NCBI GenBank assembly: GCA_903953985.1
Contig: CAJBLW010000283.1
Location: 1-24,479 of the forward strand
Direction of reading: 5' to 3'
DNA: 24,479 bases
Source: an uncultured Burkholderiales bacterium
Lineage (GTDB): Bacteria; Pseudomonadota; Gammaproteobacteria; Burkholderiales; Burkholderiaceae_C
The notes beneath the pieces were generated by a model, which was given only the letters and a program-made list of their open reading frames with translations, searched no databases and was not told where the DNA came from. Each line of letters begins with the position of its first letter. Within the stretch, counting starts at the first letter, position 1. This document shows positions 18,111 through 24,479 of this stretch, piece by piece. The position numbers were made by a program, and so were the translations under genes.

Positions 18111-18121
18111 AAGGCTACCTT
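18111..18121. promoter_or_regulatory. Probable MarR operator, site 2
   Basis: AAGGCTACCTT repeats the AAGG-N3-CCTT core of site 1, with 9 of 11 bases shared. Its centre is 83 bp from that of site 1, about eight helical turns, so both sites face the same side of DNA. It overlaps the candidate -10 (TATTAT) and lies 34 bp before the thiolase-like start, suited to repressing the rightward operon. The outer arms are not symmetric, so affinity may be lower. Confidence 0.5.
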
Positions 18122-18155
18122 ATTATTAACATCGTCACTCACACGCAAGGTCACT

Positions 18156-19325
18156 ATGAGCCTCAAAGGAACTGCCTACATCGCCGGGATCTACGAGCAC
18201 CCCTTGCGGCGGGCCGACGGGGTCTCCACTGCGCAATTGCATGCTGACGTTGCCTTGGGTGCCTTGGCTGACGCTGGCCTCACGCTCAACGATGTCGATG
18301 GCTACTTTTGCGGCGCTGACGCCCCCGGTCTGGGCAGCTTGACCATGGCCGAATACATTGGCCTGAACCGACTGCGCCACATCGACACCACGGAGTCCGG
18401 CGGATCCGCCTATTTGCTGCATGTCAGCCACGCTGCCCAGGCCATCGCGGCGGGGCACTGCAATGTAGCGCTAATCACCATGGCCGACAGGCCACTTGCC
18501 GCAGGTGCAGGCACCAGCCTGGCTGGCATCGACCGCAACACCATGCCCAACCTGCCCTTCCAGCTGGCCGTGCCACCCATGCCCATGTATGGCTACGCCA
18601 TGGTGGCGCGACGACACATGCATGAATTTGGCACGACCCCGGAACAACTGGCATGGGTGCGTGTGGCCGCATCGCACCATGCCCAGCACAACCCCCAAGC
18701 CCTTCACCGCCAAGTGGTCAGCGTGGACGATGTGCTGGCCTCAACCTTTGTGGCAGATCCGCTGCGTCGCCTCGACTGCTGCGTGATGACCGATGGGGGG
18801 GGGGCCGTGGTGCTGGTTCGACCAGAGATTGCCAAACGACTGAACCGTCCGCGCGTCAGGTTATTGGGCGCAGGGGAAGCCATCAAGCACCCGGATGCAG
18901 GTCGCATCGATCTGACTTGGTCCGCTGGCGTTCATTCGGGTGCCAAAGCCTTCGCCGAAGCCGGAGTGACACCAAAGGACATCCGCTACGCGTCCTTGTA
19001 CGACAGCTTCACGATCACCGTGATCGTCCAACTCGAAGATCTGGGTTTTTGCAAAAAGGGGGAAGGCGGGCGCTTCGTAGCCGACGGTAATTTAATTTCC
19101 GGCGTCGGCAAACTGCCCTTCAACACCGACGGTGGTGGCCTGTGTAACAACCATCCCGGTAACAAGGGCGGCTTGACCAAGATCCTGGAAGCGGTGCGTC
19201 AATGCCGCGGCGAGGCACATCCTGCTGTTCAAGTCGCCGACCATTCGCTGGTCCTAGCGCACGGCACCGGCGGCAGTCTTGCAGGCTCACATGCAGCCGG
19301 CACCCTCATTTTTGAGGCGGAGTAA
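18156..19325 (+). CDS. Thiolase-like protein (SCP-x/Ltp2-type), lacking the usual catalytic Cys
   Basis: A 389-residue thiolase-fold protein of the SCP-x-like group. Typical segments are the N-terminal VALGALADAGLTLNDVDG, the C-terminal YDSFTITVIVQLEDLGFC (282-299), LPFNTDGGG and NNHPG with His333. At the place of the thiolase nucleophile (usual C-A-S-G) the sequence reads DTTESGGSA, residues 77-85, with Thr79 aligned to Cys. The C-terminal Cys is also absent: the segment reads AHGTGG. Members of this group need a DUF35 partner, and some, such as the steroid enzyme Ltp2, are retro-aldolases. The next gene encodes a DUF35-type domain. It may therefore cleave the shortened aryl side chain by aldol or by unusual thiolytic chemistry. 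The start is supported by AAGG five bases upstream. Confidence 0.85.
   Translation: MSLKGTAYIAGIYEHPLRRADGVSTAQLHADVALGALADAGLTLNDVDGYFCGADAPGLGSLTMAEYIGLNRLRHIDTTESGGSAYLLHVSHAAQAIAAGHCNVALITMADRPLAAGAGTSLAGIDRNTMPNLPFQLAVPPMPMYGYAMVARRHMHEFGTTPEQLAWVRVAASHHAQHNPQALHRQVVSVDDVLASTFVADPLRRLDCCVMTDGGGAVVLVRPEIAKRLNRPRVRLLGAGEAIKHPDAGRIDLTWSAGVHSGAKAFAEAGVTPKDIRYASLYDSFTITVIVQLEDLGFCKKGEGGRFVADGNLISGVGKLPFNTDGGGLCNNHPGNKGGLTKILEAVRQCRGEAHPAVQVADHSLVLAHGTGGSLAGSHAAGTLIFEAE
18795..18804 (+). repeat. Ten-G homopolymer inside the thiolase-like gene
   Basis: Ten consecutive G residues encode the conserved Asp-Gly-Gly-Gly (residues 213-216). The frame is intact at this length. A change of one base would truncate the protein, so the tract is a slippage or sequencing-error hotspot. 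Confidence 0.95.
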
Positions 19326-19329
19326 ATCC

Positions 19330-20997
19330 ATGAGTTCAGCGAAGCACCCCTTGCCCGCCCCGGTCATGTTTCCAGGCGATGAACCCTTCTGGGAAGCCAC
19401 TGCCCAAGGCAAACTGCTGGTCAAACACTGCCCCCAGTGCCAGCGCTCCCATTTCTACCCGCGCAAGCATTGCCCCCTGTGCGGTCACCCTCAAACCCAA
19501 TGGCGCGAGGTGTCCGGTCGCGGCACCGTTTATTCCTACACGGTCATGGGCCGCGCAGCGCGCCCGACGGCTCCGGCCATCATCGAACTCGAAGAGGGCA
19601 TTCGCCTGTCCACCGTGGTGGTTGATGCCGACATACACACCTTGCGCATTGGCGATCCAGTGACCCTGCGATTTTTGCCGGCAGAGGGTGGCAAAAATGC
19701 GCTCGCCTTCACCACCCCTGAGGCCGATCATGCTCGCCACTACAGCCTCCAAGCCATCGAAGCCCTGGGGCAAGTGCAAGGCGATGGCGCACAGGCCTTT
19801 CAAGAAGCGGCCATCATCGGTTCAGGCCATATGGGCACAGGCATCGCGCTGGCTTTCCTAGCCGCGGGCATGCGAGTGCAATTGATTGACAGCGCGGCCC
19901 AATCACTGGCCGCTGGGCGGGAGCGGATAGAAGTGGCCCTGCGCAAAGACCTGGAGCGCGGCCGGATGGACACGAGCGCACATGCCGCACGTTTGGCCCT
20001 GTTGCAAACCAGTATCGCTGTGCAAGACGCAGCCCGCGCCGACGTAATTGTCGAAGCCATCTTCGAGGACATGGCGCTCAAGCAACAACTCTTCGCCGTG
20101 TTGGATACCATCGCGGCCCCACACGCCTTGCTGGCTACGAACACGTCCACCTTGAACGTCGGCGAAATCGCGGCGGCCACACGCCGTCCCGGCTCGGTGG
20201 TAGGTCTGCATTTCTTCAACCCCGCCAACGTGATGCAATTGATCGAGGTGGTGCGTGCGCCCCAGACCTCTGAGCACACCTTGCGTCAAGCCAAGGCGCT
20301 CGCCGCCCGGCTGGGCAAAGTCGCTGTCACCGTGGGCATTTGCGATGGCTTTGTTGGCAACCGGCTGATGATTCGGCGCGAGCGCGAGGCTGCGCGCCTG
20401 CTGCTGGAAGGCGCTTTGCCCCAGCAGATTGACCGTGTGCTTCGGGAATTTGGCTTGCCCATGGGCACCTTCGAACTGCAGGACATGGCGGGCGGCATCG
20501 CTTTGACCTACCACGCGCGCAAACGTGCGGGTCAATCCGACTGGTTGATCGAACAGCTGTTTGAAAGAGGCCGGATTGGCCAGAGGGCGGGCAAAGGCTA
20601 TTACCGCTATGACAGCGGAAAACGCACACCGATCGTGGACCCCGAAGTCACCGGGTTAATCGAGCAGGCATCGCAAGTCGCACAGATCGAACGGCGCACC
20701 CTCAGCGACGCCGAAATCTGCGACAGACTGATCTTGCCCATGATCAATGAGGGCGCCAAGTTGGTGGAAGAAGGCATCGTTGAGCGCGCCAGCGACATCG
20801 ACCTGGTCTGGCAATTCGGCTACGGCTGGCCAGCCTGGAAAGGCGGGCCGATGTACCACGCTGACGTGATCGGCGTGTCGACGGTCGTGCACCGTTTGCA
20901 GTCATTGCGCGATACCCATGGCGAGCGCTTCGAGCCCGCGAAACTGCTGGTGCGCCTTGCCGGTGCGCAGCAAACCCTGATCACTCCAGCGTCCTGA
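19330..20997 (+). CDS. DUF35 zinc-ribbon/OB-fold fused to 3-hydroxyacyl-CoA dehydrogenase
   Basis: A 555-residue two-part protein. Residues 1-135 form a DUF35 unit: a rubredoxin-like zinc ribbon with Cys34, Cys37, Cys48 and Cys51, then an OB fold starting at GRGTVYSYTV. Residues 158-555 are an NAD-dependent 3-hydroxyacyl-CoA dehydrogenase: dinucleotide motif GSGHMGTG (164-171), catalytic His294 in GLHFFNP and Glu306 twelve residues later, DGFVGNRLM, and a duplicated C-terminal domain ending with GYGWPAWKGGPM. It would oxidise 3-hydroxyacyl-CoA to 3-ketoacyl-CoA, while the DUF35 part binds the thiolase-like partner encoded 4 bp upstream, allowing direct hand-over. ATG 19330 is chosen because an upstream frame extension lies within the thiolase-like gene. 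Fusion of these two domains is uncommon to my knowledge. Confidence 0.88.
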   Translation: MSSAKHPLPAPVMFPGDEPFWEATAQGKLLVKHCPQCQRSHFYPRKHCPLCGHPQTQWREVSGRGTVYSYTVMGRAARPTAPAIIELEEGIRLSTVVVDADIHTLRIGDPVTLRFLPAEGGKNALAFTTPEADHARHYSLQAIEALGQVQGDGAQAFQEAAIIGSGHMGTGIALAFLAAGMRVQLIDSAAQSLAAGRERIEVALRKDLERGRMDTSAHAARLALLQTSIAVQDAARADVIVEAIFEDMALKQQLFAVLDTIAAPHALLATNTSTLNVGEIAAATRRPGSVVGLHFFNPANVMQLIEVVRAPQTSEHTLRQAKALAARLGKVAVTVGICDGFVGNRLMIRREREAARLLLEGALPQQIDRVLREFGLPMGTFELQDMAGGIALTYHARKRAGQSDWLIEQLFERGRIGQRAGKGYYRYDSGKRTPIVDPEVTGLIEQASQVAQIERRTLSDAEICDRLILPMINEGAKLVEEGIVERASDIDLVWQFGYGWPAWKGGPMYHADVIGVSTVVHRLQSLRDTHGERFEPAKLLVRLAGAQQTLITPAS

Positions 20998-21013
20998 TTC
21001 ACACCATCGACCT

Positions 21014-22834
21014 ATGCTCACCTACCGCGCCCCCCAGGAAGACTGGCAGTTTGTACTGCACGACCTTTTGAAAATCGAACGCTACGCCGACCTTCCCGGA
21101 TTTTCCGAGCTTTTGCCAGAGTTCACCGCCCAGGTGTTTGAAGCCGCTTCGCGTTTTCATGTGGACGTTTTGCACCCGATCAACCAGAAATCCGACGCGC
21201 AGGGCGCGCGCATCGCGAACGGTCAGGTGAGCACCCCCGACGGTTTTGGCAAGGCTTGGGATGCCTATCGTGCGGCCGGGTGGCATCGTTTGAGCCTCTC
21301 AGAATCGTTGGGCGGTGCGGGCCTGCCGCCGCTGATGTCGGTGCCGATCAGCGAGCTGCGCGTATCGACTGGTCACTCTTTTTCGATGTACAACAGTTTT
21401 TGTGCACCAACAGCCCGAATGCTGGCTACGCTGGGCGAGCCCTGGATCCAGCAACACATCGTGCCCCGACTGTCTGACGGTGATTGGACGGCCACGATGT
21501 GCATGACAGAGCCCCAGGCAGGCACCGACCTGCGCCAATTGAGCACCAGGGCCGAACCGCAAGATGATGGCACCTGGCGCATCACGGGAAACAAGATATT
21601 CATTTCCGGCGGCGAACACGACCTGACGGACAACATCGTGCACATCGTCTTGGCCAAGGTGCCCGATGAATCTGGCCGCATCCCCTCGGGCCTGTCTTCG
21701 GTGAATGTGTTCATGGTGCCCAAGCGCATGGTCGATATCGTCACCGGTGAAGTGGGCGCATCCAATGGCGTCAAAGCCCTGTCTATCGAGCACAAAATGG
21801 GCATCGAAGGCAATGCCACTTGCGCGATGGAATTTACCAACGCGGTGGGATGGCGCATCGCAGACACGCAGCATACCGGCACCTCCGCCAACATGGCGCC
21901 GATGTTTCTTCTGATGAACTATGCCCGTGTGGGGACCGCCATGTCGGGCATAGGCTATGCCGAAATCGCTTGCCAAAACGCCACAGCTTACGCGCGCCAA
22001 CGACTTTCGGGTCGTGCTCAAGGTCACCCACGCTACCCCGAACGGCCTGCCGATCCCATCATCGTGCATGCCGACGTAAGGCGCCTGCTGCTCGAATCGC
22101 GCTCGTTTGTGGAAGGGGCGCGGGCGGGTGCTATGCGTGCTGCACTGTGGCAATCGATCGCAGAACATGCACTCGACAAAGCCGACAGAGAGCACGCCAG
22201 TGACCTGCTCGAAGTTCTCACACCGGTCATGAAGGCTTTTTTCACCGACCGCGGCTTTGAGGCCGCAGTGGCTTGCCAGCAGGTGCTGGGCGGCCATGGA
22301 TACATCAAAGATTATGGTTTGGAGCAAATTGTGCGCAATGCACGCATTGGCCAGCTCTATGAAGGCGCCAATGGCATCCAGGCTGTGGACCTGTTGCAAC
22401 GCAAGCTGACGGCCAACGGCGCCAGAGCGCGCCAGCATTTCATGTCATCGATTCGCGCCTTCCTTGATGTACAACATGAAAAAGCTTCACTGGCCGAATT
22501 TATGAAACCATTGTCGGCCGCACTCGCGCGTCTGCAGAAGACCTTTGATTGGATCGACCAGAACCACAAGAGCAGCCCTGAGCAAATCAATGCAGGCGCC
22601 TACGATCTGCTCACCGCAGTGGGCATCTTGTACCTGGGGTGGACATGGGCCGAAATCGCAGCCGTCGTCAGTGATGCACCTCATTGCCACTTTGCGGACG
22701 CTGCCGAAAGGCAGCGAAAATACCAACTTGCCAGAGTCTGGGTTCAACGGCAACTTCCCCTTATCGATGGGCTGTGCGCTCGCATCGAATCCGGCAATGA
22801 CAGCTTGCTTTCACTGCCAGACGACAGCATTTGA
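21014..22834 (+). CDS. Acyl-CoA dehydrogenase, long DmdC/FadE-type
   Basis: A 606-residue FAD acyl-CoA dehydrogenase, longer than the usual 380-400 residues because of N- and C-terminal extensions, as in 3-methylmercaptopropionyl-CoA dehydrogenase (DmdC)-like enzymes. Visible features are MTEPQAGTDL (164-173, FAD/substrate loop), GNKIFISGGEHDLTDN, an IEHKMGIEGNATC segment, QVLGGHGYIKDYG, and the catalytic base Glu450 in QLYEGANG. It introduces a 2,3-double bond in an acyl-CoA, passing electrons to ETF. In this cluster it could convert a saturated arylpropionyl-CoA to the aryl-propenoyl-CoA used by the crotonase, widening the substrate range to reduced side chains (inference). It lies 16 bp after the fusion gene; no strong ribosome site is visible. 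Confidence 0.9.
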   Translation: MLTYRAPQEDWQFVLHDLLKIERYADLPGFSELLPEFTAQVFEAASRFHVDVLHPINQKSDAQGARIANGQVSTPDGFGKAWDAYRAAGWHRLSLSESLGGAGLPPLMSVPISELRVSTGHSFSMYNSFCAPTARMLATLGEPWIQQHIVPRLSDGDWTATMCMTEPQAGTDLRQLSTRAEPQDDGTWRITGNKIFISGGEHDLTDNIVHIVLAKVPDESGRIPSGLSSVNVFMVPKRMVDIVTGEVGASNGVKALSIEHKMGIEGNATCAMEFTNAVGWRIADTQHTGTSANMAPMFLLMNYARVGTAMSGIGYAEIACQNATAYARQRLSGRAQGHPRYPERPADPIIVHADVRRLLLESRSFVEGARAGAMRAALWQSIAEHALDKADREHASDLLEVLTPVMKAFFTDRGFEAAVACQQVLGGHGYIKDYGLEQIVRNARIGQLYEGANGIQAVDLLQRKLTANGARARQHFMSSIRAFLDVQHEKASLAEFMKPLSAALARLQKTFDWIDQNHKSSPEQINAGAYDLLTAVGILYLGWTWAEIAAVVSDAPHCHFADAAERQRKYQLARVWVQRQLPLIDGLCARIESGNDSLLSLPDDSI

Positions 22835-22863
22835 GTCGCCTCCAACCTTCACTTTTCTTGACC

Positions 22864-23298
22864 ATGTCCGTAACAGCACGCGCCTTTTTCTATGTTCAGC
22901 AGATCGAGCAACTGGTGCGTTGGCGCTTGGACGAATGCCTGCAGCCGGATGGCATCACCGCCGGCCAGTACATGGTGATGAACCTCATCATTCACCATGA
23001 GCCGGTCTCGTCGGCCGAACTGGCGCGGCGCGCGAACATGACGGCCCAATCAATGGGTGAATTCATCAAAAACCTTGAATCCAAGCAGTTCATCACGCGC
23101 ACCACCGACCCGACCAACCGCCGCGTTATCAAAGTGCGCTTGACTCCTGAGGGACGCAACTTGATGGTGCGCTGCGAGTCAAAAGTTGACAAGGCGGAGC
23201 GGGACTTCTTCGACTGTCTGAACGGCGAGGAAATCGCCCAGATGCGGTTTCTTCTCAGCCGTGTACGCAGCACCCAATTGGCACGGCGAAGTGAATGA
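22864..23298 (+). CDS. MarR-family transcriptional regulator
   Basis: A 144-residue winged-helix protein. A helical N-terminus precedes the helix-turn-helix VSSAELARRANMTAQSMGEF (residues 48-67), then the wing DPTNRRVIKVRLT (82-94) with the Arg pair typical of MarR, and a dimerising C-terminal helix. It is encoded in the operon it probably regulates, between the acyl-CoA dehydrogenase and the reductase. MarR proteins of hydroxycinnamate clusters (CouR/FerR type) are repressors released by aryl-CoA thioesters, so the ligase product is a plausible inducer here. The AAGG-N3-CCTT palindromes in the divergent region are likely targets. A TTG codon at 22831, overlapping the previous stop, would add 11 residues; ATG 22864 is preferred but neither start has a good ribosome site. 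Confidence 0.9.
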   Translation: MSVTARAFFYVQQIEQLVRWRLDECLQPDGITAGQYMVMNLIIHHEPVSSAELARRANMTAQSMGEFIKNLESKQFITRTTDPTNRRVIKVRLTPEGRNLMVRCESKVDKAERDFFDCLNGEEIAQMRFLLSRVRSTQLARRSE

Positions 23299-23323
23299 CG
23301 AACGCACTCACCTTGCCCACACC

Positions 23324-24313
23324 ATGACCATGACACCCTCTGCTTCAACTTCATCACGCTTGCGTGTTCGGTCGATGACCCGCCAAACACCCCAGGTTTT
23401 AAGCATCGTGCTCGAGACCCTGAACCAAGAGCCCTTGCCAACGCTGCGCCCGGGTGATCACATCGATCTGCACCTGAGAGCAGGACTGACACGCAGCTAT
23501 TCCTTGGTCGGCCATGCCGGTTCGCACTTGCGGTATGAGATCGCAGTTGCCCTGGACCTCCACAGTCGGGGCGGGTCACGCTATGTCCATCAGCAGCTTC
23601 GAGTTGGCGACGAGATCGAGATCAGCGGTCCTCGTAACCTGTTTGAATTGCATCCAGAGGCGCCCCACAGCGTTTTGATCGCAGGCGGCATCGGCATAAC
23701 ACCTGTGTGGTCGATGGCGCAGGAATTGGAGCGACTGGGGCGACCCTGGACGCTGCACTTTGCCGCACGCAGCCGCGCTCATGCGGCTTACCTGGAAGAC
23801 ATTGAGAAACTGGCCCGTGGCTCTGTGTGCGGTCGGCTTTTCACGCACTTCGACGATGAGGCCGGCGGCGTGCCATTGGACATCGCCGCAGCTTTGGCCT
23901 CAGCCCCCAAAGACTCGCAACTTTACTGCTGCGGACCGGCGGCCATGCTGAACGCGTACGAGGAAGCAACAGCGAAGCTTCCAAAAGACCAAGTCCACCT
24001 TGAGCGGTTTGGCAGCGTGCAGGCCGCGCCCTCAGTGGCCACTTCCCATGAATTCGAAGTGGTCCTCGCACGATCGGGAAAAAAGCTCAGCGTGCCCGCA
24101 GACAAATCTATCCTCGATGTGCTGCTGGACAACGGCGTCAACGCCCAATTTGGTTGCATGCAGGGTGTTTGTGGCATGTGCGAGGTGGCCCTGCTGGACG
24201 GTGTTCCCGACCATCGCGACCAGATCCTGAACAAGGAAACCCAGCAAGCCAACACCCGCCTGATCGTGTGTTGCTCTCGCAGCCTAAGCCCGTCTTTGAC
24301 CCTAGATCTTTGA
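23324..24313 (+). CDS. Phthalate dioxygenase reductase-type ferredoxin-NAD(P)H oxidoreductase
   Basis: A 329-residue three-domain electron-transfer protein. A flavin-binding barrel with RSYSLV (58-62 region) comes first, followed by the NAD-binding domain with GGIGITP (121-127) and YCCGPAAML (201-209). The C-terminal plant-type [2Fe-2S] domain has Cys278, Cys283, Cys286 and Cys316 (C-x4-C-x2-C-x29-C). This order matches class IA reductases such as phthalate dioxygenase reductase and vanillate demethylase reductase, which pass electrons from NADH to a Rieske oxygenase. The only Rieske oxygenase here is at 14038-15255 in the opposite operon, so they are probable partners. ATG 23324 is chosen, 25 bp after the MarR stop; ATG 23330 is an alternative. 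The ferredoxin domain is complete. Confidence 0.92.
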   Translation: MTMTPSASTSSRLRVRSMTRQTPQVLSIVLETLNQEPLPTLRPGDHIDLHLRAGLTRSYSLVGHAGSHLRYEIAVALDLHSRGGSRYVHQQLRVGDEIEISGPRNLFELHPEAPHSVLIAGGIGITPVWSMAQELERLGRPWTLHFAARSRAHAAYLEDIEKLARGSVCGRLFTHFDDEAGGVPLDIAAALASAPKDSQLYCCGPAAMLNAYEEATAKLPKDQVHLERFGSVQAAPSVATSHEFEVVLARSGKKLSVPADKSILDVLLDNGVNAQFGCMQGVCGMCEVALLDGVPDHRDQILNKETQQANTRLIVCCSRSLSPSLTLDL

Positions 24314-24331
24314 ATTGACGCCAACTCTGGT

Positions 24332-24358
24332 GTCCAGCAGCGCCTTGCGTCGCTGGAC
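24332..24358. terminator. Possible bidirectional hairpin terminator between convergent genes
   Basis: GTCCAGC (24332-24338) pairs with GCTGGAC (24352-24358), and an inner CGC-CTT-GCG stem extends it past a small internal mismatch. It lies in the 67-bp gap between the reductase stop and the stop of the convergent gene. No T-run follows on either strand, so this is not a classical intrinsic terminator. Confidence 0.4.
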
Positions 24359-24380
24359 CCTAGACAAGGCCTGCCGTTCT

Positions 24381-24479
24381 TCAGTGGTCCCACCCATACA
24401 CCGCCATGGTGGTCTCCCCGGCTTGCAGACGTTGGCAGATGTCGGATTCTTCCTGTTCGCGGCGCACGCCAGCGGCCAC
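24381..24479 (-). CDS. C-terminal end of a convergent gene, possibly RraA-family
   Basis: The last 32 codons and stop of a minus-strand gene entering from the right edge. The visible end is Arg/Glu-rich, then RLQAGETTMAVYGWDH. Third codon positions are mostly G or C, as in the other genes of the window, which supports real coding. The R-RE-x-E ... RL-x-AGE-T pattern resembles the tail of some RraA-like proteins, but the fragment is too short to be sure. Its convergent position beyond the hairpin means it is outside the MarR-linked operon. Confidence 0.45.
   Translation of the reverse strand: MAAGVRREQEESDICQRLQAGETTMAVYGWDH

Larger units (their letters stand above)
17983..18155. promoter_or_regulatory. 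Divergent promoter/operator region
   Basis: This 173-bp AT-rich stretch separates the leftward ligase operon from the rightward thiolase-like operon and has no open gene. It holds three inverted repeats, listed separately, and a TATTAT hexamer (18121-18126) that could be a -10 for the rightward operon; no good -35 at optimal spacing was seen. AAGG (18147-18150) is the ribosome site for the thiolase-like gene. Both operons likely start here and are probably controlled by the MarR protein encoded at 22864-23298. Confidence 0.75.

Noticed and set aside
21299..22438. 379-codon minus-strand open frame opposite the acyl-CoA dehydrogenase
   Set aside because: Antisense to a gene with intact catalytic motifs; no recognisable protein features.

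Overview
The window is a tightly packed catabolic gene cluster, most likely chromosomal DNA of a Burkholderiales betaproteobacterium (Comamonadaceae or Alcaligenaceae type). This is inferred from the moderately high G+C, the orphan Bug/TctC binding protein that is abundant in that order, and the phthalate-dioxygenase-like Rieske pair. No rRNA, tRNA, CRISPR array, insertion sequence or phage gene was seen.

Layout. A 173-bp divergent control region (17983-18155) splits the window. Leftwards, 16 minus-strand genes run from 17982 to the left edge with no gap above about 50 bp and many stop/start overlaps. In transcription order they are: feruloyl-CoA-synthetase-like ligase, crotonase, Rieske oxygenase, peptide-type ABC importer (binding protein, fused double ATPase, two permeases), LigB-type extradiol dioxygenase, LigJ-like amidohydrolase, FAH-family hydrolase, gentisate-dioxygenase-like cupin, orphan TctC protein, FAD aromatic hydroxylase, HMG-CoA-lyase-like protein, family III CoA-transferase, and the start of an RraA-family aldolase-like gene. 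Rightwards, five plus-strand genes follow: thiolase-like protein, a zinc-ribbon/OB-fold plus 3-hydroxyacyl-CoA dehydrogenase fusion, a long DmdC-type acyl-CoA dehydrogenase, a MarR regulator, and a phthalate-dioxygenase-reductase-type flavoprotein. A hairpin and the tail of a convergent minus-strand gene close the window.

How the genes may work together (inference). An aryl-propenoic or aryl-propionic acid is imported, activated to its CoA ester, desaturated if needed, hydrated, and shortened by two carbons through the dehydrogenase fusion and the thiolase-like partner. The Rieske pair and the FAD hydroxylase then modify the ring. Two separate ring-cleavage sets are encoded: gentisate type (cupin plus FAH hydrolase) and gallate/protocatechuate-4,5 type (LigB-like, LigJ-like, RraA-like). 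The CoA-transferase and lyase would finish a dicarboxylic fragment. The MarR protein probably represses from inverted repeats in the divergent region, with an aryl-CoA as a plausible inducer.

Most noteworthy points: a thiolase-fold protein without the usual cysteine beside a DUF35-dehydrogenase fusion, which suggests either a retro-aldolase or an unusual thiolase complex; a LigB-type enzyme with Gln where LigB has a metal-binding His; a 21-bp near-perfect operator palindrome with a second copy of its core 83 bp away; and two ring-cleavage chemistries in one apparent operon. The exact substrate cannot be told from sequence alone.
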